A stretch of DNA of 64,000 nt from Streptomyces olivaceoviridis (GTDB taxonomy: Bacteria; Actinomycetota; Actinomycetes; Streptomycetales; Streptomycetaceae), in assembly GCF_014650115.1 (NCBI RefSeq), contig NZ_BMUI01000001.1, positions 434,001-498,000 on the forward strand. Direction: 5' to 3'. Both the position numbers and the translations under genes were made by a program. Under the pieces are notes generated by a model. The model searched no databases, had not been told where the DNA came from, and was given only the letters and a program-made list of their open reading frames with translations. Below are positions 9,070 to 18,220 of this stretch, in pieces. Within the stretch, counting starts at the first letter, position 1; the number at the start of each line of letters is the position of its first letter.

Positions 9070-9588
9070 TTACCCCCAGAGCGCGTGGTAGTCGGCCTTG
9101 TCGTGCGACTGCGGCGTGGTCAGCGAGCCCCGGTCGGGCGTGTTGTTGACCATGATCTGGCCACGGTAGCTGTGGGCCAGGCCGAGGGCGTGGCCCAGCT
9201 CGTGGGTGGCGACGCCCCGCCGCTTCGTCGTCCCGTAGTTCTTGAGGTAGCGCGTGTTCAGGTAGATGGCGTCCGCTCCGGTGCGGGCCTTCCACAGCCC
9301 GTCCCAGGTGACGTCGGAGCGGTTGGAGTCGCGCCACTCCAGGTCGGCGATGGTGTTCCAGGCGTCCGGCGCGATGTTGATCCGGTTGAGCGTGCTGTTG
9401 TCCCAGGCGTTGATGGCGTGCTTCCGCGCGTCGTCGTACTGGGTCGAGTCCTCCCAGCGGATTTCCCGGTCGTCGACGGAGTCGTTCCCCAGGAAATGCG
9501 CGGAAGCGGGCGTGGCGGCCGTAAAAGAAATCGACAGGACCACGGCCGATACGCACGCGGCGGCGGTTTTTCTTCGGACAGATTTCAC
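9070..9588 (-). CDS. Secreted metzincin-type zinc metalloprotease
   Basis: 172 residues. A signal peptide ends near ASA at residue 30, leaving a mature protein of about 140 residues without a recognisable propeptide. The zinc motif H129-E-L-G-H133-ALGLA-H139 followed by the Met-turn region IMVNN (Met146) is the signature of metzincins (matrixin/M10 or snapalysin-like M7). Glu130 is the catalytic base. Such small enzymes act outside the cell. The GTG start at 9588 has GGGGG 4 nt upstream. The 139-nt upstream gap (9589-9727) is unusually AT-rich for the window and probably contains the promoter. It is coupled to the membrane-anchored gene at 8372-9064. The protease class is clear; the target is unknown. 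Confidence 0.88.
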   Translation of the reverse strand: MKSVRRKTAAACVSAVVLSISFTAATPASAHFLGNDSVDDREIRWEDSTQYDDARKHAINAWDNSTLNRINIAPDAWNTIADLEWRDSNRSDVTWDGLWKARTGADAIYLNTRYLKNYGTTKRRGVATHELGHALGLAHSYRGQIMVNNTPDRGSLTTPQSHDKADYHALWG

Positions 9589-9727
9589 CGTACCCCCGAA
9601 CTGGTTGAATTTTTACCGGCCCAGGGATCATGACCGAGACGGATCAGGCCGCGACAGTAATAATCCAGTCAACGGCAAGTAAGTATCCGGCCAAACGGAA
9701 TAGGCCCATCCGAATTTGCGGGACGGC

Positions 9728-10273
9728 TCAGCCGACACCCTCGTTTTCCGTGCATTTCATCCGCCCGGACTCCGGAATCGCCTTTTTCACCCAGGCTCGC
9801 GCCCACTCCAGGGCGTCACCCGTCCCCTCCGGCGGGGCGTCCCCGTCCCGGTAGGCCGACGGCGCCTCGCCCTTGTGGGAGGGCACGAGCACCAGCATCC
9901 GGGCGCCCACCCGGTAGAACCGCTCGGCGTCCGGCTCCGGCGTGAGGAACTCCAGCCGGCGCGTTTCCCCGCCGGCCGGCTTGTACGCGCGGTCCACGCG
10001 CAGGACGACCCGGAAGCCGGGGCCCGCCCCGGCCGGCCCGGCCTGGGCCACCCGGCCCTCGGCGACGGCCGAGGCGCAGGCCACCAGTCCCTCGGCGCTC
10101 AGGCTGGCCGTCTCGCCGCCGTCGACGTCCGCGTGCCCCTGCTCGGAGAGGGTGTACACCGTTCCCCCGGCCCCGCCCAGCACCAGCACCGCGCCCAGGG
10201 CGACGAGGAGATGCCGGCGCCGGCGCGGGGCGCCCTGCTCCGCGGGCTCGGTCTTCCACCGTGGCGTCGTCAT
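9728..10273 (-). CDS. Membrane-anchored protein, paralogue of the 10412-11464 protein
   Basis: 181 residues, not assigned to a named family. A basic cytoplasmic start (PRRRRHLL) precedes one TM segment (LLVALGAVLVLGGAGGTVY); the rest is extracytoplasmic. Its domain (LVACASAVAEGRVAQ, FRVVLRVDRAYKPA, YRVGARMLVLVP, then ARAWVKKAIPESGRMKC) matches the C-terminal half of the protein at 10412-11464 in order and spacing. It includes an equivalent pair of cysteines that could form a disulphide. The ATG has GAGGGG upstream. A candidate ECF promoter identical in layout to the one before the sigma gene lies about 90 nt upstream. It may therefore be a member of that sigma factor's regulon. Confidence 0.75.
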   Translation of the reverse strand: MTTPRWKTEPAEQGAPRRRRHLLVALGAVLVLGGAGGTVYTLSEQGHADVDGGETASLSAEGLVACASAVAEGRVAQAGPAGAGPGFRVVLRVDRAYKPAGGETRRLEFLTPEPDAERFYRVGARMLVLVPSHKGEAPSAYRDGDAPPEGTGDALEWARAWVKKAIPESGRMKCTENEGVG

Positions 10274-10361
10274 GATGTCCCCTCAACCGTCGGTCTTCGC
10301 GGTCCGTCTTCGCGGTTCGCTCTTCACCGCCCGGCGCCCCTGCGCGCCGGGTCGGTCCTGA

Positions 10362-10388
10362 GACGCGGGGGCAGCGGGAAACGTTCGG
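10362..10388 (-). promoter_or_regulatory. Candidate ECF-type promoter (CCGAAC-N17-CGTC)
   Basis: Reading the minus strand, CCGAACGTTTC is followed by CGTC exactly 17 nt after GAAC. The same 11-mer, spacing and CGTC occur before the sigma gene at 12047-12073. GAAC and CGTC are classical -35 and -10 elements of group IV sigma factors. It would drive 9728-10273 with a leader of about 85 nt. Confidence 0.6.
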
Positions 10389-10411
10389 TGCGGCCGGGCC
10401 CGCCTCGCGGC

Positions 10412-11464
10412 TCAGGAGCCGTCGGCGGAGGAGCAGGCCAGGGTCCGGGAACCGGGCAGGGCCTCGGTGATCCAGGCGCGCTCGGCCGCCACGCGGCGGT
10501 CACCGACGGCCCACAGGCTCGCGTACCGCTCGCCCCGGCCGACCCGCACCAGCACGTGCTGCCCCGAGCGGGGCGCCGGCCGCGCGTCCGCGCCGAGCAG
10601 GAAGCGGACCTCGGCCGGGCCGTGCGCGGGCCGGTAGGAGCGGACCACGGTCAGCGTGACCCGGCTGCCGGGCGCGTCCTCGTCCGGTTCCACCCGCGCC
10701 ACGGTGCCCTCCACGACGAGCCGGGAGCAGGCCAGCTCCCGCTCCGGGTGTGCCGGCCGCCCGCCGGCCCCGGCCTCCTCGCCCGTCGCGTCGACATTGC
10801 CCTTGGCCGCCGACGAGGCCCCGCTCTTGTCGTCCGCCCCGCCGGCGCCACCGCCCTGGACCACCAGCCAGCCGAAGCCCAGGACCAGGGAGAACGCCGC
10901 GGCACCGGCGAGCGAGCCGAGCGCGATCCGCAGGGTCCGGCGGGGCCCGCCGGCCCGCCCGGGGCGGGGCGGCCGGGCCGGGCGGGTGGCAGCGGAGGGA
11001 CGGGTACGGCCGCGGGGGCGTGGGGCGGGGGGCAGGGCGGAGACGGCGTCCGGGGACGCCTCGGCGGCTTCCTCGGTGCTCGCCTCCCCCGTCAGCGCCT
11101 CGGCCAGCCGCGCCAGGTGGTCCCGCAGCACGGCCACGTCGGCCTCGGCCGCCCGGTGCTCGGCGAGGAAGGCGGGGTCCCGCCGGGCCTCCTCCGGCGG
11201 GGGGTCTCCGGTGATCGCGGCCATGAGGGCGTCCATGCCGTCGTTCTCCTCGTGCTCGCGGTGATCTCCGTGCTCGCGGTACCCGCCGCTCCCCCGCTGC
11301 TCCCCGTGCTCCCCGTGCCGCCTGCGCTGTCCGTGCTCCCCGTTCTCGCCGTTCCCCCGCTGCTCCCCGCGCTCCCCGTTCTCCCCGTTCCCCCCGCATT
11401 CCCCGTGCTGTCCGTCGCGTCCGGCGCGTCCGGCGCCCCGCGCGTCCTCGTGTCCGGCGGTCAT
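10412..11464 (-). CDS. Membrane protein coupled to ECF sigma factor, putative anti-sigma, with charged repeat N-terminus
   Basis: 350 residues. Residues 20-75 are a low-complexity run of Gly, Glu, Asn, His, Gln and Arg (GENGERGEQRGNGENGEHG). The more conventional part starts at Met77 (MDALMAAITGDPPPEEARRD), followed by a helical cytoplasmic region, a Pro/Arg linker, one TM segment near residues 178-200 (RIALGSLAGAAAFSLVLGF) and an extracytoplasmic domain. That domain is paralogous to the 9728-10273 protein. The gene starts one base after the sigma-factor stop, so it is translationally coupled. A single-TM protein next to an ECF sigma is the usual place of an anti-sigma factor, but no ZAS zinc motif is present, so the role is inferred from position. 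An alternative start at 11236 would remove the repeats. Confidence 0.78.
   Translation of the reverse strand: MTAGHEDARGAGRAGRDGQHGECGGNGENGERGEQRGNGENGEHGQRRRHGEHGEQRGSGGYREHGDHREHEENDGMDALMAAITGDPPPEEARRDPAFLAEHRAAEADVAVLRDHLARLAEALTGEASTEEAAEASPDAVSALPPAPRPRGRTRPSAATRPARPPRPGRAGGPRRTLRIALGSLAGAAAFSLVLGFGWLVVQGGGAGGADDKSGASSAAKGNVDATGEEAGAGGRPAHPERELACSRLVVEGTVARVEPDEDAPGSRVTLTVVRSYRPAHGPAEVRFLLGADARPAPRSGQHVLVRVGRGERYASLWAVGDRRVAAERAWITEALPGSRTLACSSADGS
11291..11410. repeat. Degenerate tandem repeat encoding Gly-Glu-rich N-terminus
   Basis: Short units built on CTCCCCGT/CTCCCCGC recur across the region. They encode the alternating Gly/Glu/Asn/His run of the preceding membrane protein, and unit lengths vary. 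It looks like replication-slippage expansion. Confidence 0.7.
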
Positions 11465-11465
11465 G

Positions 11466-12032
11466 TCACGCCACCTCGTCCTCGTGCAGCCGGTCGCGCA
11501 GTGCGCGGACCGCCGTGTGCAGCCTGCTCTTGACCGTGCCCTCGGGGATGCCCAGCTCCTCGGCGATGGCCCGCACCGGCAGGTCGGCGAAGAAGCGCAG
11601 CACGACCACCTGCCGCTGGGCGGCCGGCAGCTCGTCCAGGCCCCGGGCGACGGCGAGGGACAGCAGGCTGGTCTCCTCGCCGGAGGCGTGCGCGGGCGCG
11701 CGCAGCGCGGCCAACCGCTCCCCCAGCCGTTCCTGGCGCCGCTTGGCCCGGTGCCAGTCCATGGCCAGGTTGGAGGCGACCACCGCCGCCCACGCCGACA
11801 CGTCCCGCGGCGCCTCGCGCCCGCTCGCGGCCCGCTCCAGCAGCCGCAGCCGGACCTGCTGCACCCCGTCCGGCAGGTCCGACTGCGGCACGCCGCCGAG
11901 CGCGAGCACCGCCCGCACCCGGCGTTCCTGGGCCGCGTCCAGCGGATCGCCGCCGGTACCGTCCGTACCGGCGGCGTACGCCGCCCCTCGGTCGCGGCGC
12001 GCCTTTCCGCGCAGCACAAGCCACCCCCTCAC
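11466..12032 (-). CDS. ECF-type RNA polymerase sigma factor
   Basis: 188 residues. Region 2 (SDLPDGVQQVRLRLLE through SNLAMDWHRAKRRQE) and region 4 (LDELPAAQRQVVVLRFF, then the helix-turn-helix AIAEELGIPEGTVKSRLH) are both present with a short linker, as in group IV sigma factors. GTG at 12032 is chosen because AGGGG lies 7 nt upstream. It is followed after one base by the putative anti-sigma gene. A CCGAAC-N17-CGTC promoter-like element ends 14 nt before the start codon, implying autoregulation with a very short leader. The stimulus is unknown; the exported partners suggest an envelope signal. Confidence 0.9.
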   Translation of the reverse strand: MRGWLVLRGKARRDRGAAYAAGTDGTGGDPLDAAQERRVRAVLALGGVPQSDLPDGVQQVRLRLLERAASGREAPRDVSAWAAVVASNLAMDWHRAKRRQERLGERLAALRAPAHASGEETSLLSLAVARGLDELPAAQRQVVVLRFFADLPVRAIAEELGIPEGTVKSRLHTAVRALRDRLHEDEVA

Positions 12033-13366
<1,334 letters not shown>

Positions 13367-13381
13367 CCCCCACCTCCCGGC

Positions 13382-13412
13382 AAGGGGCGGCCCCTCCCGG
13401 CCGCCCCTTTCC
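13382..13412 (+). terminator. Rho-independent-like terminator after asd
   Basis: A perfect 11-bp stem (13382-13392 with 13399-13409) with a 6-nt loop, followed by a short T run. It begins 15 nt after the asd stop and may also serve the converging DUF1203 gene. Confidence 0.85.
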
Positions 13413-13468
13413 CGTGTCCCGGTGCCGCCCGTGGCCCGGCACCAGCGCGGGCGCCGGGCCCGTGCGGC

Positions 13469-13945
13469 CTACCCCCGGCGCACCTCGTACAGGAAGCACC
13501 CGTACTCCACCGCCCGCACGTGCACCACGGCCACCCGCGGGTCGGTGAAGGCCTCCGTCAGGGCGGGGCCGAAGGCGTCCGCGTGCTCCACCAGACGGCC
13601 GCCGAGGATGCGGCCGTCGGCCGAGTAGCGGCGCAGGACGCGGTGGGAGCCGGTGAAGGGCAGGGCGTCGCCGGCCGGGCCGGGGCACTCCCCGGCGTGG
13701 ATGAAGACGGGGCCCTGCTCGTCGTAGGCGCCCGGGTCGGCGCCCGTCCCGGCCGCCCAGCGGCGCAGCGGCGCGTACGAGACCAGGGCGATCAGCTCGC
13801 CCGGCGTGCTGTGGCGCAGGCAGCAGCGCAGCGGGGCGCCGCCCTCCGCGTCCGGCACGGCCGCCATGGGGCGGCCGGCGTCGTCGGCGGTGCGCAGCTC
13901 CTTGAGGACCTCGGCCGGGACGGGCCGTGCGGGGTACGTGGTCAT
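13469..13945 (-). CDS. DUF1203 domain-containing protein
   Basis: 158 residues, cytoplasmic, no signal or TM. The sequence has the hallmarks of DUF1203: an early PLRCCLRHSTPGE with adjacent cysteines, ALVSYAPLRRW, GPVFIHAGECPGP, and a C-terminal VAVVHVRAVEYGCFLYEVRR. The many conserved His and Cys residues suggest a metal or redox site, but no function is established that I know of. The ATG at 13945 is preferred over a longer frame to 14113, which adds poorly conserved sequence and runs into the pepN upstream region. It is divergent from pepN. Confidence 0.85.
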   Translation of the reverse strand: MTTYPARPVPAEVLKELRTADDAGRPMAAVPDAEGGAPLRCCLRHSTPGELIALVSYAPLRRWAAGTGADPGAYDEQGPVFIHAGECPGPAGDALPFTGSHRVLRRYSADGRILGGRLVEHADAFGPALTEAFTDPRVAVVHVRAVEYGCFLYEVRRG

Positions 13946-14057
13946 GCGCCCAGCGTCCCGCCGCGACGCCGCGCCGACCGGCGGGATACGGACATCGCGT
14001 TCCCCCTCGATCCCATGGAAGGATGACGCAACCGACACATAACGAGGAGATGACCGC

Positions 14058-16634
14058 GTGCCTGGCACAAACCTGACTCGCGAAGAGGCGCAGCAGCGGG
14101 CCGAGCTGCTCACCGTTGACTCGTACGAGATCGATCTCGACCTCTCCGGCGCGCAGGAGGGCGGTACCTACCGGTCCGTGACCACGGTGCGCTTCGACGT
14201 GGCCCGCGGCGGCACCGAGTCCTTCATCGACCTGGTGGCCCCGGCCGTCCACGAGGTGGTCCTCAACGGTGACCACCTGGACGCCGCCGAGGTCTTCAAG
14301 GACTCGCGGATCGCCCTGCCCGGCCTGCTGGAGGGGCCCAACGTCCTGCGGGTCGTCGCGGACTGCGCCTACACCAACACCGGCGAGGGCCTGCACAGGT
14401 TCGTCGACCCGGTCGACGACCAGGCGTACCTGTACACCCAGTTCGAGGTCCCGGACGCCCGCCGCGTCTTCGCCTCCTTCGAGCAGCCGGACCTGAAGGC
14501 CACCTTCCAGTTCACCGTGAAGGCGCCCGAGGGCTGGACGGTCATTTCCAACTCGCCGACCCCGGAGCCGAAGGACAACGTCTGGGTCTTCGAGCCGACC
14601 CCGCGGATCTCGACGTACATCACCGCGCTGATCGTGGGCCCGTACCACTCCGTGCACAGCGTGTACGAGAAGGACGGGCAGTCCGTGCCGCTCGGCATCT
14701 ACTGCCGGCCCTCGCTCGCCGAGTTCCTCGACTCCGACGCGATCTTCGAGGTCACGCGGCAGGGCTTCGACTGGTTCCAGGAGAAGTTCGACTACGCGTA
14801 CCCGTTCAAGAAGTACGACCAGCTCTTCGTGCCCGAGTTCAACGCGGGCGCCATGGAGAACGCGGGCGCGGTGACCATCCGCGACCAGTACGTCTTCCGG
14901 TCCAAGGTGACCGACGCGGCGTACGAGGTCCGCGCGGAGACCATCCTGCACGAGCTGGCCCACATGTGGTTCGGCGACCTGGTCACCATGGAGTGGTGGA
15001 ACGACCTGTGGCTGAACGAGTCGTTCGCCACCTACACCTCCATCGCCTGCCAGGCCGCGGCCCCCGGCTCGCGCTGGCCGCACTCGTGGACCACGTTCGC
15101 GAACTCGATGAAGACCTGGGCGTACCGGCAGGACCAGTTGCCGTCCACGCACCCGATCATGGCGGACATCCGCGACCTGGACGACGTCCTCGTCAACTTC
15201 GACGGCATCACGTACGCCAAGGGCGCCTCCGTCCTGAAGCAGCTCGTCGCCTACGTCGGCGAGGACGAGTTCTTCAAGGGCGTGCAGGCGTACTTCAAGG
15301 CGCACGCGTTCGGCAACACGCGCCTGTCCGACCTGCTGGGCGCCCTGGAGGAGACCTCCGGACGTGACCTGAAGACCTGGTCGAAGAAGTGGCTGGAGAC
15401 GGCCGGGATCAACATCCTGCGCCCGGACGTGGAGACCGACGCCGAGGGCGTGATCACGTCCTTCGCCGTCCGCCAGGAGGCCCCGGCGCTCCCGGCCGGC
15501 GCCAAGGGCGAGCCCACCCTGCGCCCGCACCGCATCGCGATCGGCCTCTACGACCTCTCCGACGCCGGCAAGCTGGTGCGCACCGAGCGGATCGAGCTGG
15601 ACGTCGACGGGGAGCGAACGGCCGTACCGCAGCTGACGGGCAAGCGCCGCCCGACGGTGATCCTGCTCAACGACGACGACCTGTCGTACGCGAAGGTCCG
15701 CCTGGACGAGGAGTCCCTGAAGGCCGTCACCGAGCACCTCGGCGACTTCGAGGCGTCCCTGCCGCGCGCCCTGTGCTGGGCGTCGGCCTGGGACATGACG
15801 CGGGACGCCGAGCTGGCCACCCGCGACTACCTCTCCCTGGTGCTGTCGGGCATCGGCAAGGAGTCCGACATCGGCGTGGTGCAGTCCCTGCACCGCCAGG
15901 TCAAGCTGGCCATCGACCTGTACGCCGCCCCGGCCGCCCGCGAGGCCCTGCTGACCCGCTGGACCGACGCCACGCTGGCCCACCTGCGCGCGGCCGAGCC
16001 GGGCGGCGACCACCAGCTGGCCTGGGCGCGCGCCTTCGCGGCGACCGCGCGGACCCCGGAGCAGCTGGACCTGCTGGAGGCCCTGCTCGACGGCACGCAG
16101 ACCGTCGAGGGCCTGGCCGTGGACACCGAGCTGCGCTGGGCGTTCGTTGAGCGGCTCGCGGCCGTCGGCCGGTACGACGAGGCGGAGATCGCGGGCGAGT
16201 ACGAGCGGGACAAGACTGCGGCCGGCGAGCGGCACGCGGCCACCGCCCGCGCGGCCCGCCCGACGCAGGAGGCGAAGGCGGAGGCCTGGTCCTCGGTCAT
16301 CGACTCCGACAAGCTGCCGAACGCGGTGCAGGAGGCCGTGATCGGCGGCTTCGTGCAGACCGACCAGCGGGAGCTGCTCGCGCCGTACACGGACAAGTAC
16401 TTCGAGGTCGTCAAGGGCATCTGGGACTCCCGTTCGCACGAGATCGCCCAGCAGATCGCGATCGGCCTCTACCCGTCCGTCCAGGTCTCCGAGGAGACCC
16501 TGGCCAAGACGGACGCCTGGCTGGCCTCGGCCGAGCCGACCGCGGCCCTGCGCCGCCTCGTCTCGGAGTCCCGCGCGGGCATCGAGCGGGCGTTGAAGGC
16601 CCAGGCGGCGGACGCGGCGGGCTCCGCCGAGTAA
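14058..16634 (+). CDS. pepN: Aminopeptidase N (M1 family)
   Basis: 858 residues, the usual length for actinobacterial PepN. Cytosolic zinc aminopeptidase removing N-terminal residues from peptides. The exopeptidase motif G264-A-M-E-N268 and zinc site H298-E299-L-A-H302 with third ligand E321 (in WLNESFATY) are intact. The N-terminal beta-saddle domain and C-terminal helical ERAP1-like domain (about 530-850) complete the M1 architecture. GTG 14058 is preceded by GAGGAG at 8 nt. The gene is monocistronic, with a terminator after it. Confidence 0.96.
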   Translation: MPGTNLTREEAQQRAELLTVDSYEIDLDLSGAQEGGTYRSVTTVRFDVARGGTESFIDLVAPAVHEVVLNGDHLDAAEVFKDSRIALPGLLEGPNVLRVVADCAYTNTGEGLHRFVDPVDDQAYLYTQFEVPDARRVFASFEQPDLKATFQFTVKAPEGWTVISNSPTPEPKDNVWVFEPTPRISTYITALIVGPYHSVHSVYEKDGQSVPLGIYCRPSLAEFLDSDAIFEVTRQGFDWFQEKFDYAYPFKKYDQLFVPEFNAGAMENAGAVTIRDQYVFRSKVTDAAYEVRAETILHELAHMWFGDLVTMEWWNDLWLNESFATYTSIACQAAAPGSRWPHSWTTFANSMKTWAYRQDQLPSTHPIMADIRDLDDVLVNFDGITYAKGASVLKQLVAYVGEDEFFKGVQAYFKAHAFGNTRLSDLLGALEETSGRDLKTWSKKWLETAGINILRPDVETDAEGVITSFAVRQEAPALPAGAKGEPTLRPHRIAIGLYDLSDAGKLVRTERIELDVDGERTAVPQLTGKRRPTVILLNDDDLSYAKVRLDEESLKAVTEHLGDFEASLPRALCWASAWDMTRDAELATRDYLSLVLSGIGKESDIGVVQSLHRQVKLAIDLYAAPAAREALLTRWTDATLAHLRAAEPGGDHQLAWARAFAATARTPEQLDLLEALLDGTQTVEGLAVDTELRWAFVERLAAVGRYDEAEIAGEYERDKTAAGERHAATARAARPTQEAKAEAWSSVIDSDKLPNAVQEAVIGGFVQTDQRELLAPYTDKYFEVVKGIWDSRSHEIAQQIAIGLYPSVQVSEETLAKTDAWLASAEPTAALRRLVSESRAGIERALKAQAADAAGSAE

Positions 16635-16651
16635 CCGCCGGTACGACGACG

Positions 16652-16680
16652 GGGGCGCCCGGTGCCACACCGGGCGCCCC
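16652..16680 (+). terminator. Terminator after pepN
   Basis: A 10-bp perfect GC stem, 16652-16661 paired with 16671-16680, around a 9-nt loop, starting 17 nt after the pepN stop. Confidence 0.8.
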
Positions 16681-16808
16681 TGCGTGTTGGTGGTCTTTTC
16701 AGCGCAGGGCCACCAGCACAGGGCGAGCCGGAGCACCCGCACTTCGACCTCCGGCTTCCGTTCCGCACGCCGGCTGACGTCGGCAAGCTCCAGACGGAGG
16801 AGGACAGC

Positions 16809-17351
16809 GTGAGCGACAGCGCGTGGGTCAGCACCTCGATGCCGTATCTGACACCACCGATGCAGGGGCAGTCCGACGCCTGGAGAGCCGAGGCTGCGGC
16901 GCGCGGCGGCAAGGGCACCCAGCGCATCGTGCGGGCCGGTGAAGTGCCCGCGCCGGAAGAGGTCGCCGCCCTCCTCGGGCTGCCCGCGGGAGAGACGGTC
17001 GTGGTGCGCCGCCGCATCATTCAGCTCGACGACGAGCCCTGCGAGTTGACGGACACGTACTACCCAGCCGAGATCGCCCGTGGAACCCGTCTCGCCGAGA
17101 GAGGCAAGATCCCTGGCGGAGCGGTGACCCTGCTCGCGGAACTCGGCCACGTCGGCAGGCGGGTGCGTGAGGACGTGACCGCTCGGCTGCCGAGTGCGCA
17201 GGAGCGCGACGCCTTGCGCCTGGAACCGGACGAGCCGGTCCTCAAGCTCAGCAGGGTCACGCTGGACGGCAGCGACCGGCCCATACAAGTCGACATGATG
17301 GTCATGCCGGCGCACAGACAGCGGTTGCGTTACGAGATGCGGATCGGATGA
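16809..17351 (+). CDS. UTRA-domain protein without a DNA-binding domain
   Basis: 180 residues that are almost wholly a UTRA ligand-binding domain: VPAPEEVAALLGLPAGETVV, ELTDTYYPAEIARGT, PSAQERDALRLEPDEPVLKL and a C-terminal MMVMPAHRQRLRYEMRI. No winged helix precedes it; the upstream in-frame sequence back to 16662 shows no helix-turn-helix. GTG 16809 has GGAGG upstream. The stop overlaps the start of the full GntR/UTRA regulator by four bases (ATGA), so the two are made together. It may be a ligand sensor that pairs with its neighbour through UTRA-UTRA contacts, or a remnant of a duplicated regulator. Confidence 0.82.
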   Translation: MSDSAWVSTSMPYLTPPMQGQSDAWRAEAAARGGKGTQRIVRAGEVPAPEEVAALLGLPAGETVVVRRRIIQLDDEPCELTDTYYPAEIARGTRLAERGKIPGGAVTLLAELGHVGRRVREDVTARLPSAQERDALRLEPDEPVLKLSRVTLDGSDRPIQVDMMVMPAHRQRLRYEMRIG

Positions 17352-18127
17352 CCGTGGCCACCACCGACAGCGGCACCGAGGACCGGCGGTCCCTGCACGA
17401 GCGGATCGCCGCCGACCTCCGGGACGACATCCTGAGCGGCGATCTGGCACCGGGCACCGCCCTGCCGTCCACCGCTCGGCTCAAGGAGAGGTTCGACGCC
17501 TCCAATGCCACCATTCAGAAGGCGCTCCAGCTCCTCAAGGACGAGCGGCTGGTGATCGGACGGGCCGGAGCGTCCATCACCGTCCGCGAGCGTCGCCAGC
17601 GCACCATGCGCCCCGCGTCGTACATGCAGCCGGCCGAGGCGGGACAGCCCTACCGCTGGCTGACCGAGGCCGGGAAACTCGGCTCGGAGGCCCGCAGCAC
17701 CCTGCTGGACGTGAGCGAGGTCAGGCCTCCTGCCGACGTCTCGGCGGCCCTGGGCATCGCCGACGACGAGACGGTCTTCCTACGGCACCAGGTGCTGTCC
17801 ATCGACGGAGAGCCTGTCGAACTGGTCACGTCGTACTATCCCGCGGCCATGGCCAGGGGGACGGCCCTCACGGAGAAGCGGAAGATCAGGGGCGGTACCC
17901 CGGCCCTGCTCGCCGGACTCGGTCTTCCGCCCCGCCTGAGCGTGGACCGGGTCTCCGCGCGCGTCCCCACGCAGGAGCAGTACCAGGCGTTGCGGCTGCC
18001 CAGCGATCTTCCGGTACTCCGTACCCTGCGCGTGGTCTACAGCGACGACGACCGGCCCATCGAAGCCACCGTCATGGTCAAGGCAGGTCACCTCTACGAG
18101 TTGCAGTACGAGTTCTCGCCGGAGTGA
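17348..18127 (+). CDS. GntR-family transcriptional regulator (HutC/UTRA type)
   Basis: 259 residues. An N-terminal winged helix (about 14-80; IAADLRDDILSGDLAPGTAL and SNATIQKALQLLKDERLV) is followed by a UTRA effector domain (about 100-255) homologous to the preceding protein (LVTSYYPAAMARGTALTEK). Proteins of this layout bind operators as dimers and release DNA with a small ligand, often a sugar phosphate or amino-acid derivative. The ligand is not predictable here because no metabolic gene is linked. Coupled to the UTRA-only gene by ATGA. A hairpin follows. Confidence 0.9.
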   Translation: MTVATTDSGTEDRRSLHERIAADLRDDILSGDLAPGTALPSTARLKERFDASNATIQKALQLLKDERLVIGRAGASITVRERRQRTMRPASYMQPAEAGQPYRWLTEAGKLGSEARSTLLDVSEVRPPADVSAALGIADDETVFLRHQVLSIDGEPVELVTSYYPAAMARGTALTEKRKIRGGTPALLAGLGLPPRLSVDRVSARVPTQEQYQALRLPSDLPVLRTLRVVYSDDDRPIEATVMVKAGHLYELQYEFSPE

Positions 18128-18150
18128 CCTGTTCGGCGGTGGCGGCATGC

Positions 18151-18184
18151 CGATGCCGGGCGGGCTGGGGCCCGTCCGGCATCG
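18151..18184. terminator. Bidirectional terminator between gntR-type gene and converging small gene
   Basis: A 14-bp stem with one G-T wobble pairs 18151-18164 with 18171-18184 around a 6-nt loop. It sits between two convergent stop codons. Confidence 0.8.
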
Positions 18185-18220
18185 GGGTGGGGTTCAGCGG
18201 TTCGGGAGCGTGATCGGCCG

